Shown here one piece after another: positions 28,519 through 28,535 of a stretch of DNA of 28,535 nucleotides. How positions within the stretch are numbered: position 1 is the stretch's first letter; each line of letters opens with the position of its first letter. A program made the position numbers and the translations under genes. Origin of the DNA: a virus; IMG/VR virus record IMGVR_UViG_3300050016_000199, positions 1 to 28,535 of that record. One strand, 5' to 3'. The notes beneath the pieces are model-generated. The model saw only the letters and a program-made list of their open reading frames with translations. It was not told the origin of the DNA and ran no database searches.

Positions 28519-28535
28519 ACGCAACCTCTTTACAA

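Noticed and set aside
1-28535. tRNA genes, integrase or att sites
   Set aside because: No cloverleaf-like segment with a CCA end, no integrase-like protein and no attachment-type repeat was seen by eye. A dedicated tRNA scan would be needed to be certain.

Overview
The window is a contiguous piece of a tailed-phage genome, most likely a podovirus-like phage or a related prophage. The case rests on a densely packed late cassette on the minus strand that encodes a tail nozzle-like protein, a tail fibre, an adaptor-like tail protein, a T7 gp14-like internal virion protein followed by large Ala/Gln-rich ejection-type proteins, a GNAT protein, membrane-anchored lysis candidates and a SleB-type endolysin. 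Terminase, portal, major capsid and replication genes are not visible and presumably lie outside. The host cannot be named. Canonical Shine-Dalgarno sites and TTGACA-type promoters fit an ordinary bacterium. Two ice-binding-like (DUF3494) domains hint at a soil or cold-environment source, but that is inference.

Layout. (1) 1-3097, plus strand: tiny overlapping genes, then a SprT-like metalloprotease, a two-helix-region plus KOW-domain putative transcription factor, and a zinc-finger/HNH-like protein. (2) 3039-3918, minus strand: three small genes including a coiled-coil/membrane-anchor protein. (3) 3919-4028: a divergent control region. (4) 4029-5722, plus strand: a zinc-ribbon/OB-like DNA-binding candidate, a 57-residue protein, a secreted cysteine-rich 48-residue peptide and a small membrane protein. 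(5) 5723-27744, minus strand: the structural and lysis cassette, interrupted by three GIY-YIG homing endonuclease genes. (6) 27802-27981, plus strand: an isolated cysteine-rich mini-gene. (7) 27968-28518, minus strand: two small genes continuing out of the window.

Control. The two strands use different signals. Plus-strand units have sigma70-like promoters with 17-bp spacers, placed so that the predicted start site falls on or next to the start codon (964, 4029, 5495/5510, 27802). Two of them carry the palindrome GGTACTTTnGTAC exactly 15 bp ahead of the -35. Minus-strand units are each preceded by one of ten copies of AGACTT-N7-CATAAGT, always in coding orientation and always just after the preceding unit's stop codon. 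This looks like a phage-specific late promoter or operator. The HTH/KOW protein at 1275-2615 is the best in-window candidate for its regulator.

The most striking content is the DUF3494 (ice-binding-like) domain found twice. One copy sits inside the 1696-residue nozzle-like protein. The other sits inside one of two tandem paralogous virion-type proteins, whose neighbour at 22951-23499 lacks the insertion. A phage that displays ice-binding-like or adhesin domains on its particle would be unusual.
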